Source: CAVRCA01 sp963719345 (GTDB lineage: Bacteria; Pseudomonadota; Alphaproteobacteria; Acetobacterales; Acetobacteraceae). Taken from it: DNA of 64,000 nucleotides. This document shows positions 54,206 through 62,835 of the stretch, in pieces. The DNA lies in assembly GCA_963719345.1 (NCBI GenBank), contig CAVRCA010000005.1:186001-250000 (forward strand), given 5' to 3'. The number at the start of each line of letters is the position of its first letter. Position 1 is the first letter of the stretch. A model generated the notes under the pieces. The model was not told the DNA's origin and did no database searches. It was given only the letters and a program-made list of their open reading frames with translations. Both the position numbers and the translations under genes were made by a program.

Positions 54206-57200
54206 CTACAGCGCCTCGCGCGGCCGTCGCTGGAACCGCGCCTTGACGCGCTCGCGCGTCCACTGGAACGTGACGTAGAGCATCGGGATGACAAAGATCC
54301 CGACGGCGCTGGCGGCGATCATGCCGGCGAACACGGCGGTGCCGACCGCTCGCCGGCTCAATGCCGCGGCGCCCTGCGCGAAAACCAGCGGCATCAGCCC
54401 GAGGACGAACGCGATCGAGGTCATCATCACCGCGCGGAACCGCGTCTTGGCGCCGAGTTCGGCCGCCTCGCTGATCGGCAGCCCTTCCTCCCGCCGATCC
54501 TTCGCGAACTCGACGATCAGGATGCCGTTCTTGGCCGCCAGGGCGATCAGCACAACGAGGCCGATCTGCGCGTAGATGTCGAGCGACAGCCCGGCGATCC
54601 TGATGCCGAAGAAGGCGCCGAGCACGCCGACCGTGACCGAGAGCAGCACCGGGATCGGGATTACCCAGCTCTCGTAGAGGCCGACCAGGAACAGGTAGGC
54701 GAACAGCACGGCGAGGCCGAGGATCGCGCCGGTCTGCCCGGACGCCTGGATTTCCTGGTAGGCGGTGCCGGTCCATTCGAAGCTGTAGCCGGCCGGCAGC
54801 GTTTTCGCGGAAATCGCCGCCATGGCGGCCAGGGCATCGCCCGACGATACGCCCGGCCGCGGACCGCCGTTGATCGTCACCGAGCGGTAGTTGTTGTAGC
54901 GGCTGATCACCTGCGGCCCGAGCACGATGCGCAGATCGGCGATCGAGCGCAGCGGCACCATCGTGCCGGTCCTGTTGCGCACGTAGATCTTGAAGATCTG
55001 CGAGACGTCGCTGCGGTCGCGCGCCTCGCCCTCGATGTTGACCTGCCAGGTGCGGCCGAACAGGTTGAAGTCGTTGACATAGATGCCGCCGAGCGTCGCC
55101 TGCAAGGCGGTGAACACGTCGGAGATCGACAGGCCGAGCGCCTGCGCCTTCTCGCGGTCGATGTCGAGATAGATCGACGGGTTGGTCGGCGTGAAGGTCG
55201 AGAACACCCGAGCGAGGCGCGGGTCCTGGTTGGCGGCGGCGATCAGCCCTTGGGTCACGCTGCCCATCGACGCGGGGTCGGCGCCTTCCAGGTTCTGCAG
55301 CTGGTACTCGAAGCCGCCGCTGGTCGAGAGGCCGATGATCGGCGGCAGGTTGAATGGGAACACGTTGGCCGAGCGTATCTGCGACACCCGGCCGAACACC
55401 TGGCCGATGACCGCCTGCGCCTTGGCGTTGGCCGCCGTGCGATCGGCGAACGGTTTCAGCCGCACCACCACGAACGCCGAGTTCGACTGATTGCCGCCGT
55501 CGAGCAGCGAGAACCCGACGATCGACAGCACGCCCTCGACCTCCGGCAGCGGGCGAACCAGGTCCTCGACCCGTTGCACCACGGCGCGCGTGCGCGAGAC
55601 CGAAGCCCCGTCCGGCAACTGGACGGCGATGAAGAACGCGCCCTGATCCTCCTCGGGCAGGAAGCCCGTCGGCGTGATGCGGCTCATGCCGAAAATGCCG
55701 ACGCCGCAGACCGCGATGATCGCGAGACTGATGACGGAGACGCGCACCAACCGGCGCACGATGGCGGCGTAGCCGTCGCGCACGTGGTCGATCCCGTTCA
55801 TCACCCGGCCCAGGATGCCGTGACGCGGGCCGCCATGGCGCAGGAACACCGCGCACAGCGCCGGCGACAGGGTCAGCGCGTTGATCGCGGAGATCAGCAT
55901 CGCCACGCTGATGGTGACGGCGAACTGGCGGAACAGCAGGCCGGAGAGACCGGGAATGAAGCCGATCGGCACGAACACCGAGAGCAGCACCAGGGTGATG
56001 GCGATGATCGGCGCGGTGATCTGCGTCATCGCCTTCTTGGTCGCCTCGGCCGGCGTGAGGTGCGGCTCCTCCTCGATCACCCGCTCGACGTTCTCGACCA
56101 CCACGATCGCGTCGTCGACCACGATGCCGATCGCCAGCACCATCGCCAGCAGCGACACCGTGTTGGCGGAGAAGCCGAGCGCCAGCAGCACGGCAAAGGT
56201 GCCGATCAGGCTCACCGGCACCGCGACGGTCGGGATGATCGTCGCGCGCAGGTTGCCGAGGAACAGGAACACCACGATCACGACGAGCACGAATGCCTCG
56301 CCGAGCGTCTTCAGCACCTCCCGGATGGTGTCGGAGACGAAGGTGCTGCTGTCGTAGAATACCTTCGACTTCAGCCCTTCCGGGTAGCGCTGGCTAAGCT
56401 CGTCGAGGTCGGCCTGCACCCGCGCCGAGGTCTGCACCGCGTTGGCGCCGGGAGCGAGATAGATGCCGATGGAGACCGCCGGATTGCCGTCGAGCCGGCT
56501 CTCGGTGTCCATGTTGGCGGCCCCGAGCTCGACCCGTGCGACGTCCTTGACCCGCAGCACCGAGCCGTCCGGATTGGCGCGCACGACGATGTCGCCGAAC
56601 TGCTCGGGCGTCTGCAGGCGGCCTTGGGTCTGGACGTTGAGCTGGAACTGCACGTCCTCGTTGACCGGGCGCGCGCCGATGCGGCCCACCGCGGCCTGCA
56701 CGTTCTGCTGCTGGATCGCCAGCATGATGTCGGAAGGGGCGAGGTTGAGATTGACCAGCCGGCCCATGTCGAACCAGATGCGCATCGAGTAGTCGAGCTT
56801 GCCGAACAGGAACGCCTGGCCGACGCCGGGCGTGCGCGACAGCCGGTCGAGCACGTTGATCGTCACGTAGTTGCTGATGAACAGCGGGTCCTGCTTGCCG
56901 CCCTCGCTGTAGAATTGCAGGAACTCGAGGATTGCGGAGGAGCGCTTCTGCACCGTCAGGCCGCTGTGCTGGACGTCCGACGGCAGCTTGGCGAGCGCCG
57001 TCTGCACCCGGTTGTTGACGTTGACGGTGTTGATGTCGGGGTTGGTCCCCAGCTCGAAACTGACGGTCAGTCCGTAGCTGCCGTCATTGGCGCTGTTGGA
57101 CTTCATGTAGATCATCTTGTCGACGCCGATGACCTGCGCCTCGATCGGCTGCGCCACGGTGGCCTCGACGACGGCGGCGGAGGCGCCCGGGTAGCTTGCC

Positions 57201-57340
57201 GCCACCTGTACCTGCGGTGGCACGATGTCGGGGAACTGCGCCACCGGGATGCGGAGAATGGAGAGGAGCCCGGCCAATGTCATGACGATCGCGATCACCA
57301 CCGCGAGGCGCGGGCGATCGACGAAGACGGCGGAGATCAT
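54206..57340 (-). CDS. RND multidrug efflux inner-membrane transporter (HAE1/AcrB type)
   Basis: The 1044-residue protein has full AcrB length: N-terminal VDRPRLAVVIAIVMTLAGLL, porter domains (YPGASAAVVEATVAQPIEAQVIG), the first TM bundle with VLAIGIVVDDAIVVVENVERVIEE carrying the proton-relay Asp residues, FIPGLSGLLFRQFAVTISVAM, and a C-terminal half ending in VALIALAAKNGILIVEFAKD and AVGTAVFAGMIAAS. It expels hydrophobic compounds with the adaptor encoded 3 bp upstream. No outer-membrane factor gene lies nearby. Confidence 0.95.
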   Translation of the reverse strand: MISAVFVDRPRLAVVIAIVMTLAGLLSILRIPVAQFPDIVPPQVQVAASYPGASAAVVEATVAQPIEAQVIGVDKMIYMKSNSANDGSYGLTVSFELGTNPDINTVNVNNRVQTALAKLPSDVQHSGLTVQKRSSAILEFLQFYSEGGKQDPLFISNYVTINVLDRLSRTPGVGQAFLFGKLDYSMRIWFDMGRLVNLNLAPSDIMLAIQQQNVQAAVGRIGARPVNEDVQFQLNVQTQGRLQTPEQFGDIVVRANPDGSVLRVKDVARVELGAANMDTESRLDGNPAVSIGIYLAPGANAVQTSARVQADLDELSQRYPEGLKSKVFYDSSTFVSDTIREVLKTLGEAFVLVVIVVFLFLGNLRATIIPTVAVPVSLIGTFAVLLALGFSANTVSLLAMVLAIGIVVDDAIVVVENVERVIEEEPHLTPAEATKKAMTQITAPIIAITLVLLSVFVPIGFIPGLSGLLFRQFAVTISVAMLISAINALTLSPALCAVFLRHGGPRHGILGRVMNGIDHVRDGYAAIVRRLVRVSVISLAIIAVCGVGIFGMSRITPTGFLPEEDQGAFFIAVQLPDGASVSRTRAVVQRVEDLVRPLPEVEGVLSIVGFSLLDGGNQSNSAFVVVRLKPFADRTAANAKAQAVIGQVFGRVSQIRSANVFPFNLPPIIGLSTSGGFEYQLQNLEGADPASMGSVTQGLIAAANQDPRLARVFSTFTPTNPSIYLDIDREKAQALGLSISDVFTALQATLGGIYVNDFNLFGRTWQVNIEGEARDRSDVSQIFKIYVRNRTGTMVPLRSIADLRIVLGPQVISRYNNYRSVTINGGPRPGVSSGDALAAMAAISAKTLPAGYSFEWTGTAYQEIQASGQTGAILGLAVLFAYLFLVGLYESWVIPIPVLLSVTVGVLGAFFGIRIAGLSLDIYAQIGLVVLIALAAKNGILIVEFAKDRREEGLPISEAAELGAKTRFRAVMMTSIAFVLGLMPLVFAQGAAALSRRAVGTAVFAGMIAASAVGIFVIPMLYVTFQWTRERVKARFQRRPREAL

Positions 57341-57343
57341 CGC

Positions 57344-58660
57344 CTAGCGTCCCGCCGAGGTGCCGGCGCCGGTGCTGCCGCTGCCGCCGGCGCTGCCGGC
57401 CGGCGAGCCGCTGGCCGGCGACGGGTTCGCCGGGCTGGTCGCGGCCGCCGCCGCCGGGCCCCCCGGTGCCGAAGCGGCCCGCGGCGGCCCCCCGCCCGGC
57501 CCGGCAGCCGGCGGCGCTCCGGCCGGCCCGGGAGCGACCGGCTGGCCCGCGCGGACCCGCTGCAGGCCGTCCACCACCACCAACTCGCCCTCCTTCAGCC
57601 CCGCCATGATGATCGCCTGGGTCGGGGTGGATTGGCCGAGCTGGACCCGGCGCTGCTCGGCCACGTTCTGCCCGTTCACCACGTAGACGTAGCTGCCCTG
57701 CTGGTCCGACAGGATCGCCGCGCGCGGAACCGCCAGCGCCTGCACCGGTGCGCTGCCGGACACCAAAACCGTCACGAACATGCCGTCGATCAGCGGCCGG
57801 TCCACCGGTTGGCCCGGAGCCGCGGCGCGGCGCGGCGGGTTGGCGATCTGCGCCCGCAAGGTGATGGTGTCCGTGTTCTGCGCAATGATCGGCGCGATGA
57901 AGTCGATCTTGCCGTCCTCGCCATACATGCTGCCGTCGGAGAGGCGCAGCTTGATGACCGCGGCGCTCAGTCCCCCCGTGTCGGCGAAGCGCTTCTCGAG
58001 TTCAAGCTGGGCGCGCGCCGCGATCGGGAATTCGACATACATCGGGTCCTGGCTGACGATCGTCACCAGCGCGCCGGAACTCGGCGACACCACGTTGCCG
58101 GGCGTCACGTTGGTCTGGCCGATCTTGCCGGCGATCGGGGCATGGATCTCGGTGTAGTCGAGGTTGATCTGCGCATTCCGAAGCTGCGCCTGCGCCGAAG
58201 CGAGCTGGGCGGCTTGCGACTGCTGCTGGGCGCGCGCGTCGTCGACCGTGGAGCGCTGGCCGGCCGGGGTATTGAGCAGCGCCTGGGCGCGACCGAGCGC
58301 GATGGTATTGTTCTGCAGCACGGCGTTGGCTTGCGCGACCGCCGCCGATTGCTGTGCCACGGTGGCCTCAAAGGGGGCGCGCTCGAGCCGGTACAGCAGG
58401 TCGCCCTGCTTGACCTCGGTGCCCTCGTTGAACAGCCGCTCCTGCACGAAAGCGGTGACGCGCGCGGTGATGTCCACCCGGTTGATCGCCTGGACGCGGC
58501 CGACGAACTCGGAGCTTTCGGTGATCGCCTGCTTGGCCACCGCTACCACGCCGACAGCCGGTGGGCCGCCCGGGCCCGGCTGCGCCAGCGCCGGGTGAAG
58601 CCGCGCCGGTTGCAGCAGCAAGGCAAGAGCCACCAGCAGGGCTGGCACGGAACGGAGCAT
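57344..58660 (-). CDS. RND efflux periplasmic adaptor (membrane fusion protein)
   Basis: The 438-residue protein has a signal peptide (LLVALALLLQPARLHPALA) and the AcrA fold: ESSEFVGRVQAINRVDITARVTAFVQERLF, hairpin QSAAVAQANAVLQNN to AQLRNAQINLDYTEIHAPIAGKIGQTNVTPGNVV, and a beta-barrel ending AIIMAGLKEGELVVVDGLQRVRAG. The final 60 residues are Pro/Ala/Gly-rich low complexity. Starting at MLRSVPALL (58660) avoids a spurious upstream extension through the operator-like repeats. It links the RND pump to an outer-membrane channel. Confidence 0.93.
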   Translation of the reverse strand: MLRSVPALLVALALLLQPARLHPALAQPGPGGPPAVGVVAVAKQAITESSEFVGRVQAINRVDITARVTAFVQERLFNEGTEVKQGDLLYRLERAPFEATVAQQSAAVAQANAVLQNNTIALGRAQALLNTPAGQRSTVDDARAQQQSQAAQLASAQAQLRNAQINLDYTEIHAPIAGKIGQTNVTPGNVVSPSSGALVTIVSQDPMYVEFPIAARAQLELEKRFADTGGLSAAVIKLRLSDGSMYGEDGKIDFIAPIIAQNTDTITLRAQIANPPRRAAAPGQPVDRPLIDGMFVTVLVSGSAPVQALAVPRAAILSDQQGSYVYVVNGQNVAEQRRVQLGQSTPTQAIIMAGLKEGELVVVDGLQRVRAGQPVAPGPAGAPPAAGPGGGPPRAASAPGGPAAAAATSPANPSPASGSPAGSAGGSGSTGAGTSAGR

Positions 58661-58674
58661 CGCGATGACCCTAC

Positions 58675-58712
58675 ACTGGGAACGCAGACTGGAAAGCGGG
58701 GACTGGGAACGC
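58675..58712. repeat. Three tandem imperfect repeats upstream of the RND operon
   Basis: Read on the minus strand, GCGTTCCCAGT occurs at 58712-58702 and 58685-58675, with a degenerate GCTTTCCAGT between (about 58698-58689), at 13-14-bp spacing. They lie 15-52 bp before the adaptor ATG, where an operator for a repressor, or a leader RNA element, could sit. There is no TetR or MarR gene beside them. Confidence 0.5.
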
Positions 58713-58947
58713 CGGGGTAAAGAATGGATCAACCGAAGCTGAACGCGGCGGAGGCCGTGCGCACATAGGTCGATTACAGGCCAGCGCCACCTCCTCCTCT
58801 CCGACTGGGGAGGGGCCGATTGCTGCGGGCCTGGAATAGAGGGCCAGCCTGCGGCCGGTCAACGGTCATGCTGGAGCTTGCGCGCGAACTCCGCCCGCCC
58901 CACCCTGACAGCCTGTGTTCTGCCTGTGTCTGGGAGGCATCTGCGCC

Positions 58948-59868
58948 ATGAAGGAAGCGATCCGGATCTGTGAGGTTGGCCCGCGCGACGGGCTGCAGAT
59001 GGCCAAGCCCCGGATGGACACCGGCACCAAGGTGCGCTGGATCGCCGCAATCGCCGCCGCCGGCGTGCCGGAGGTGGAGGTCGGCAGCTTCGTGCCGCCT
59101 CGGGTGATCCCGGCGATGGCCGATACCGAGGAGGTGACGCGCCGTGCCCTCGAAATCCCCGGGTTGCTGGTGCAGGCGCTGGTGCCCAACCTGCGCGGGG
59201 CGCAGAACGCCTACAACACCGGCGCCCACAAAATCAGCATCCCGGTCTCGGTCAGCGAGGGCCATTCGCGTGCCAATCTCAACCGCAGCGTCGATCAGCA
59301 GATCGCCGAGGTGAAGGGCATCGCCGCCTGGGTGCATGCGCAGGAGCGCAGGATGCCGGTCGCCGCCGGTCTGTCGACCGCGTTCGGCTGCTCGATCGAC
59401 GGCGTGGTGACGACCGGCCAGGTGGTGCGGGTCGCCGCCGGACTTGCCGAAGCGGGGGCGGACGAGATCGCGCTGTGCGACACGGTGGGATACGGCCACC
59501 CGGCCCAGATCAAGGAAGTCGTCCGCGCCGTCCGCGGCGCGATCGGGCCGAAGCTCACCCTGCTGCATTTGCATGACACATGCGGCCTCGGCATCGCCAA
59601 CGCGCTGGCCGGGCTCGAGGAAGGCATTCGCGCCTTCGACAGCTCGCTCGCCGGGCTCGGCGGCTGCCCGTATGCGCCGGGGGCGTCGGGCAACATCGTG
59701 ACCGAGGATCTCGTGTTCATGCTCGAGAGCATGGGTTTCGAGACCGGCATCGATCTCGAGAAACTGATGGCGGCGCGCGCCATCCTGCGCGAGGGCCTGC
59801 CCGACGAGCCGATGCACGGACAGCTGCCGAAGGCCGGCATCCCGCGCACCTTCCGGGCCGCCGCCTGA
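58948..59868 (+). CDS. Hydroxymethylglutaryl-CoA lyase family protein
   Basis: The 306-residue protein has the HMGL-like barrel: ICEVGPRDGLQ near residue 8, VEVGSFVPPRVIPAMADT, AALSTAFGCSIDG-type segment (AGLSTAFGCSIDGV), LCDTVGYGHPAQIKEVV, LLHLHDTCGLGIANALAG with the metal histidines, and the Cys loop GLGGCPYAPGASGNIVTEDL. HMG-CoA lyase makes acetyl-CoA and acetoacetate in leucine degradation. The next gene is a CaiB-type CoA-transferase, 2 bp downstream, so the pair may act on 3-hydroxy-3-methylglutarate or a citramalate-like acid. Confidence 0.87.
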   Translation: MKEAIRICEVGPRDGLQMAKPRMDTGTKVRWIAAIAAAGVPEVEVGSFVPPRVIPAMADTEEVTRRALEIPGLLVQALVPNLRGAQNAYNTGAHKISIPVSVSEGHSRANLNRSVDQQIAEVKGIAAWVHAQERRMPVAAGLSTAFGCSIDGVVTTGQVVRVAAGLAEAGADEIALCDTVGYGHPAQIKEVVRAVRGAIGPKLTLLHLHDTCGLGIANALAGLEEGIRAFDSSLAGLGGCPYAPGASGNIVTEDLVFMLESMGFETGIDLEKLMAARAILREGLPDEPMHGQLPKAGIPRTFRAAA

Positions 59869-59870
59869 CC

Positions 59871-61049
59871 ATGCGCCGGCTGCCCCTCGAGGGGGTGAAG
59901 GTGGTCGAGTTCGTCCACATGGTGATGGGGCCTACCTGCGGCCTCGTCCTGGCTGATCTCGGCGCCGAGGTGGTGAAGGTGGAGCCGGCGCCCGATGGCG
60001 ACAACACCCGCCGGCTGGCCGGCTCCGGCATCGGCTTCTTTGCCGCCCTGAACCGCAACAAGCGCAGCCTCGCCGTGGACCTCAAGCAGCCGGACGGCAT
60101 CGCGCTGGTCCGCCGATTGCTGGGAGAGGCCGACGTCCTGGTCGAGAACTTCCGCCCCGGTGCGATGGACCGGCTCGGCCTCGGCTGGGACGCCGTGTCG
60201 ACGCTGAACCCGCGCCTGATCTATTGCTCCTGCAAGGGGTTCCTGCCCGGCCCCTACGAGCACCGCACGGCGCTCGACGAGACCGTGCAGATGATGGGCG
60301 GCCTCGCCTACATGACGGGGCTGCCCGGCCGTCCGCTGCGGGCAGGATCTTCGGTCAACGACATCATGGGCGGCATGTTCGGCGCGATCGGCATCCTGGC
60401 GGCCCTTCACCAGCGGGTTGTGACCGGGCGCGGCGCCTTGGTGCAGTCCGGCCTGTTCGAGACCAACGTGCTGCTCATGGCTCAGCACATGGCGCAGATC
60501 GCCGCCACCGGCGTGCATCCGCCGCCGATGAGTACGCGCACCCCGGCCTGGGCGGTGTATGACATCTTCGACACCGCCGACGGCGAACAGGTGTTCGTCG
60601 CCGTGGTGACGGAAACCCAATGGCGGCCGTTCTGCGAGCAGTTCGGATTGCACGATCTGGCGGTCGACCCGGAGCTCGCGACGCAGCCGCAGCGGGTGGC
60701 GGCGCGCGGCCGCACCATCCCGCGCATTGCCGAGGTGCTGCGCGGCTTCACCAAGCCGGCGCTGATCGCCGCCTGCGAGCGGCTCGGCGTCGCGTACGCG
60801 CCGATCGGCAAGCCGGGTGATCTGTTCGACGACCCGCATCTCAACGCGTCCGGCGGGCTGCTGCCGACCACGCTCCCGGACGGCCGCACGACCAAGCTCC
60901 CAGCGTTGCCGCTCTCTCTTGATGGCCACCGTCCGGGAGTGCGGCGTGATCTGTCCAGGGTAGGCGAGCACGGCGCGGAGATCGCCCGCGCCCTCGGTTA
61001 CGATGCGGCCGATATTGCGCGCTTGCGGGAATCCGGTGCGCTGGTCTAA
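59871..61049 (+). CDS. CaiB/BaiF (family III) CoA-transferase
   Basis: The 392-residue protein has the family III motifs: LEGVKVVEFVHMVMGPTCGLVLADLGAEVVKVEP, RNKRSLAVDLKQPDGIALVRRL, DVLVENFRPGAMDRLGL, LDETVQMMGGLAYMTG with the catalytic-Asp region, and GRGALVQSGLFETNVLLM. It moves CoA between acids via an aspartyl-CoA intermediate. It starts 2 bp after the HMG-CoA-lyase-like gene, forming a lyase-transferase pair. Substrate is probably a C5-C6 branched dicarboxylate. Confidence 0.9.
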   Translation: MRRLPLEGVKVVEFVHMVMGPTCGLVLADLGAEVVKVEPAPDGDNTRRLAGSGIGFFAALNRNKRSLAVDLKQPDGIALVRRLLGEADVLVENFRPGAMDRLGLGWDAVSTLNPRLIYCSCKGFLPGPYEHRTALDETVQMMGGLAYMTGLPGRPLRAGSSVNDIMGGMFGAIGILAALHQRVVTGRGALVQSGLFETNVLLMAQHMAQIAATGVHPPPMSTRTPAWAVYDIFDTADGEQVFVAVVTETQWRPFCEQFGLHDLAVDPELATQPQRVAARGRTIPRIAEVLRGFTKPALIAACERLGVAYAPIGKPGDLFDDPHLNASGGLLPTTLPDGRTTKLPALPLSLDGHRPGVRRDLSRVGEHGAEIARALGYDAADIARLRESGALV

Positions 61050-61061
61050 CCGCCGGGCGCG

Positions 61062-61307
61062 ATGTCATCCCCCGCGCCACCCTCCGTCTGGGCACGCTGG
61101 AAGGCCACCACGGCCTACCCGCATCTGTGGCTGGCCGTGTATGGGCTGTGGCTGCTGTTCAGCGCGATAGCGGCGTTCCGGATGCTCTCCCCGATCGGCA
61201 GCTTGGCGGTGCGCAGCACGGGGTTCGGCTTGGTGGCCGTGCTGCCGCCGCTGTTGCTTTGGGTCTCCGAGCGAACAGCAAGATGGTACGAGCCCGGGCG
61301 CCGATAA
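61062..61307 (+). CDS. Small membrane protein
   Basis: The 81-residue protein has two hydrophobic helices (LWLAVYGLWLLFSAIAAFRML and GFGLVAVLPPLLLWVSE) and basic ends. There is no family match I recognise. It begins 12 bp after the CoA-transferase stop and precedes a palindrome at the convergent junction with the TusA-like gene. Codon use is ordinary, so it is likely real. Confidence 0.55.
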   Translation: MSSPAPPSVWARWKATTAYPHLWLAVYGLWLLFSAIAAFRMLSPIGSLAVRSTGFGLVAVLPPLLLWVSERTARWYEPGRR

Positions 61308-61311
61308 GCGC

Positions 61312-61329
61312 GACCGCGCCGGCGCGGTC
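61312..61329. terminator. 18-bp perfect palindrome at a convergent gene junction
   Basis: GACCGCGCCGGCGCGGTC (61312-61329) lies between the small membrane protein (ends 61307) and the TusA-like gene (ends 61328, opposite strand). It can form a stable hairpin in either transcript. There is no long T-run, so it may be a weak bidirectional terminator. Confidence 0.45.
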
Positions 61330-61588
61330 AGCCGCCGCGCCGCAGCAGCAGGCGTGAGGTCCCGTCCGGATCAGTTTCAAGTGATAACACCGTGTGTCCC
61401 TGCTCGACGGCCGTGCGGGGCACGTTGGCGAGCGGTTCGGCGCCGCGCAGCCGGACCATCAGGGTTTGTCCGGGCGCCAGGCGGTCGAGTGCGAGCCGTG
61501 TCCGCACGAAGGTCATCGGGCAGGTGTCCGGAGTGATGTCGATTTCACGGTCTGCCGTGCTTGTGTTTGGGCTGTTTGTCTTTGGCAT
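61328..61588 (-). CDS. TusA-family sulfurtransferase
   Basis: The 86-residue protein has the defining Cys-Pro motif DTCPMTFVRTRLALDRLAPGQ (Cys23) and a short alpha/beta fold ending in VLSLETDPDGTSRLLLRR. TusA proteins relay sulfur for tRNA thiolation and molybdenum-cofactor or other sulfur pathways. The start at 61588 gives typical family length; the longer frame upstream runs antisense to the mucR leader. Confidence 0.83.
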   Translation of the reverse strand: MPKTNSPNTSTADREIDITPDTCPMTFVRTRLALDRLAPGQTLMVRLRGAEPLANVPRTAVEQGHTVLSLETDPDGTSRLLLRRGG

Positions 61589-61682
61589 GACTGGGTCGGT
61601 ATTTCCGCGTTTGAATATCCATTGCGAACCCGCGCAGGGCACCCTTATATAAGGACAGTCCTCGACGTCGAAAGGAAGGGCA

Positions 61683-62098
61683 ATGGCCGACAATCCGCCA
61701 AATCAAGATGTGTTGGGATTGACGGCGCAAATCGTCTCCGCTCACGTTTCCAACAATTCCGTGTCGCCGGATGCTTTGCCGTCCTTGATACAGCAGGTCT
61801 ACAAGACCCTGAGCGGCGTCGGTAAGGAGCCCATGCTTGCCGATCGGCCGCAACCTTCGGTGCCGGTGAAGAAGTCCGTCTTTCCCGACCATATCATCTG
61901 TCTGGAGGACGGCAAGAAGTTGAAGATGCTGAAACGTCACCTGAAGACCGCGTACAACATGACGCCGGAGCAATATCGCGACCGGTGGGGCCTCGGACCC
62001 GATACCCGATGGTGGCGCCGAATTATGCGCGGCACCGCTCCTCGCTCGCCAAGAAGATCGGCCTCGGAACCAAGCCACGCGCCGCCGGCCGGAAATAG
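61683..62098 (+). CDS. mucR: MucR-family zinc-finger transcriptional regulator (frameshifted C-terminus)
   Basis: The protein matches Ros/MucR: DVLGLTAQIVSAHVSNNSV, LPSLIQQVYKTLSGV, and the zinc finger IICLEDGKKLKMLKRHLKTAYNMTPEQYRDRWGL (Cys73, His86). Inserting one T near 62003 restores the conserved end YPMVAPNYARHRSSLAKKIGLG to a stop at 62096 (about 138 residues). The ATG follows AAGGAAGGGCA with good spacing. MucR is an AT-rich-DNA-binding silencer controlling exopolysaccharide, motility and virulence genes in alphaproteobacteria. Confidence 0.85.
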
Positions 62099-62322
62099 CC
62101 GGCTTTGTCCGATCTCGGCCCCTTCCGCCCGGGGCCGCGGCCCTGCTGCCTGGCGGTTGGACAGGAGCTGTCTCGATCGGCTACCTCAGGCGGCGTCTAG
62201 CTTTGGGTGTTTCGTCCGGGGTAGCGTGCGCCAGAGCTGCCAGAGCGTGCCGCCGGCCTCGCCGGGACGGCTGCCGGGACACCAAGGCCGGGTTGGCCGC
62301 TGATCGGACCGCAAGGGATCGG

Positions 62323-62835
62323 ATGGAAACGCGCATCGAGCGCCTCTGCGTCGAGCGGGGGCTGAAAATGACCGGCCAGCGCCGGGTCATCGCCCGTGTC
62401 CTCTCCGAATCGAGCGACCACCCCGACGTCGAGGGACTGTACCGTCGCGCCGCGGCGCTGGATGGCCGGATCTCGATCGCGACCGTCTACCGCACGGTCC
62501 GGCTGTTCGAGGAAAAGGGCATCCTCGAGCGGCGTGATTTCGGCGGTGGTCGCGCCCGCTACGAGGCCACCGAGCACGGCCATCACTATCACCTGATCGA
62601 CATCAACTCGGGAAAGGTGATCGAGTTCCAGGATGCGGAGCATGAGCGCGTGATGCAGGCGATTGCGGCCCGGCTCGGTTTCGACCTCATGTCCATCCGC
62701 CTCGAGCTGTTCGGCCGCAAGCGGGAGGAGGCCGCCGCCACCGCGCCGGCGCAGCGCGCCGCGGCGGCCCGCCGACATGCCCCGCCCGAGTCGGCGCCCG
62801 CTCCGGCGGAGACGCAGGACAGGGCCTCGCGATGA
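62323..62835 (+). CDS. fur: Fur/Mur-family metalloregulator
   Basis: The 170-residue protein has the winged-helix region (KMTGQRRVIARVLSES, ISIATVYRTVRLFEEKGI) and the metal-binding EHGHHYHLIDINSGKVIEFQD. The usual CxxC structural-zinc pair of gammaproteobacterial Fur is absent, as in alphaproteobacterial Fur/Mur proteins. An Ala/Pro-rich tail of about 30 residues follows. Its stop overlaps the acyltransferase start (62832), so regulator and lipid enzyme are coupled. It probably represses iron or manganese uptake. Confidence 0.87.
   Translation: METRIERLCVERGLKMTGQRRVIARVLSESSDHPDVEGLYRRAAALDGRISIATVYRTVRLFEEKGILERRDFGGGRARYEATEHGHHYHLIDINSGKVIEFQDAEHERVMQAIAARLGFDLMSIRLELFGRKREEAAATAPAQRAAAARRHAPPESAPAPAETQDRASR

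Noticed and set aside
54158..58720. Open frame of 1520 residues on the plus strand opposite the RND genes
   Set aside because: It is rich in Arg, His and Asp with no domain and lies wholly antisense to a well-conserved RND pump and adaptor; a GC-rich shadow frame.
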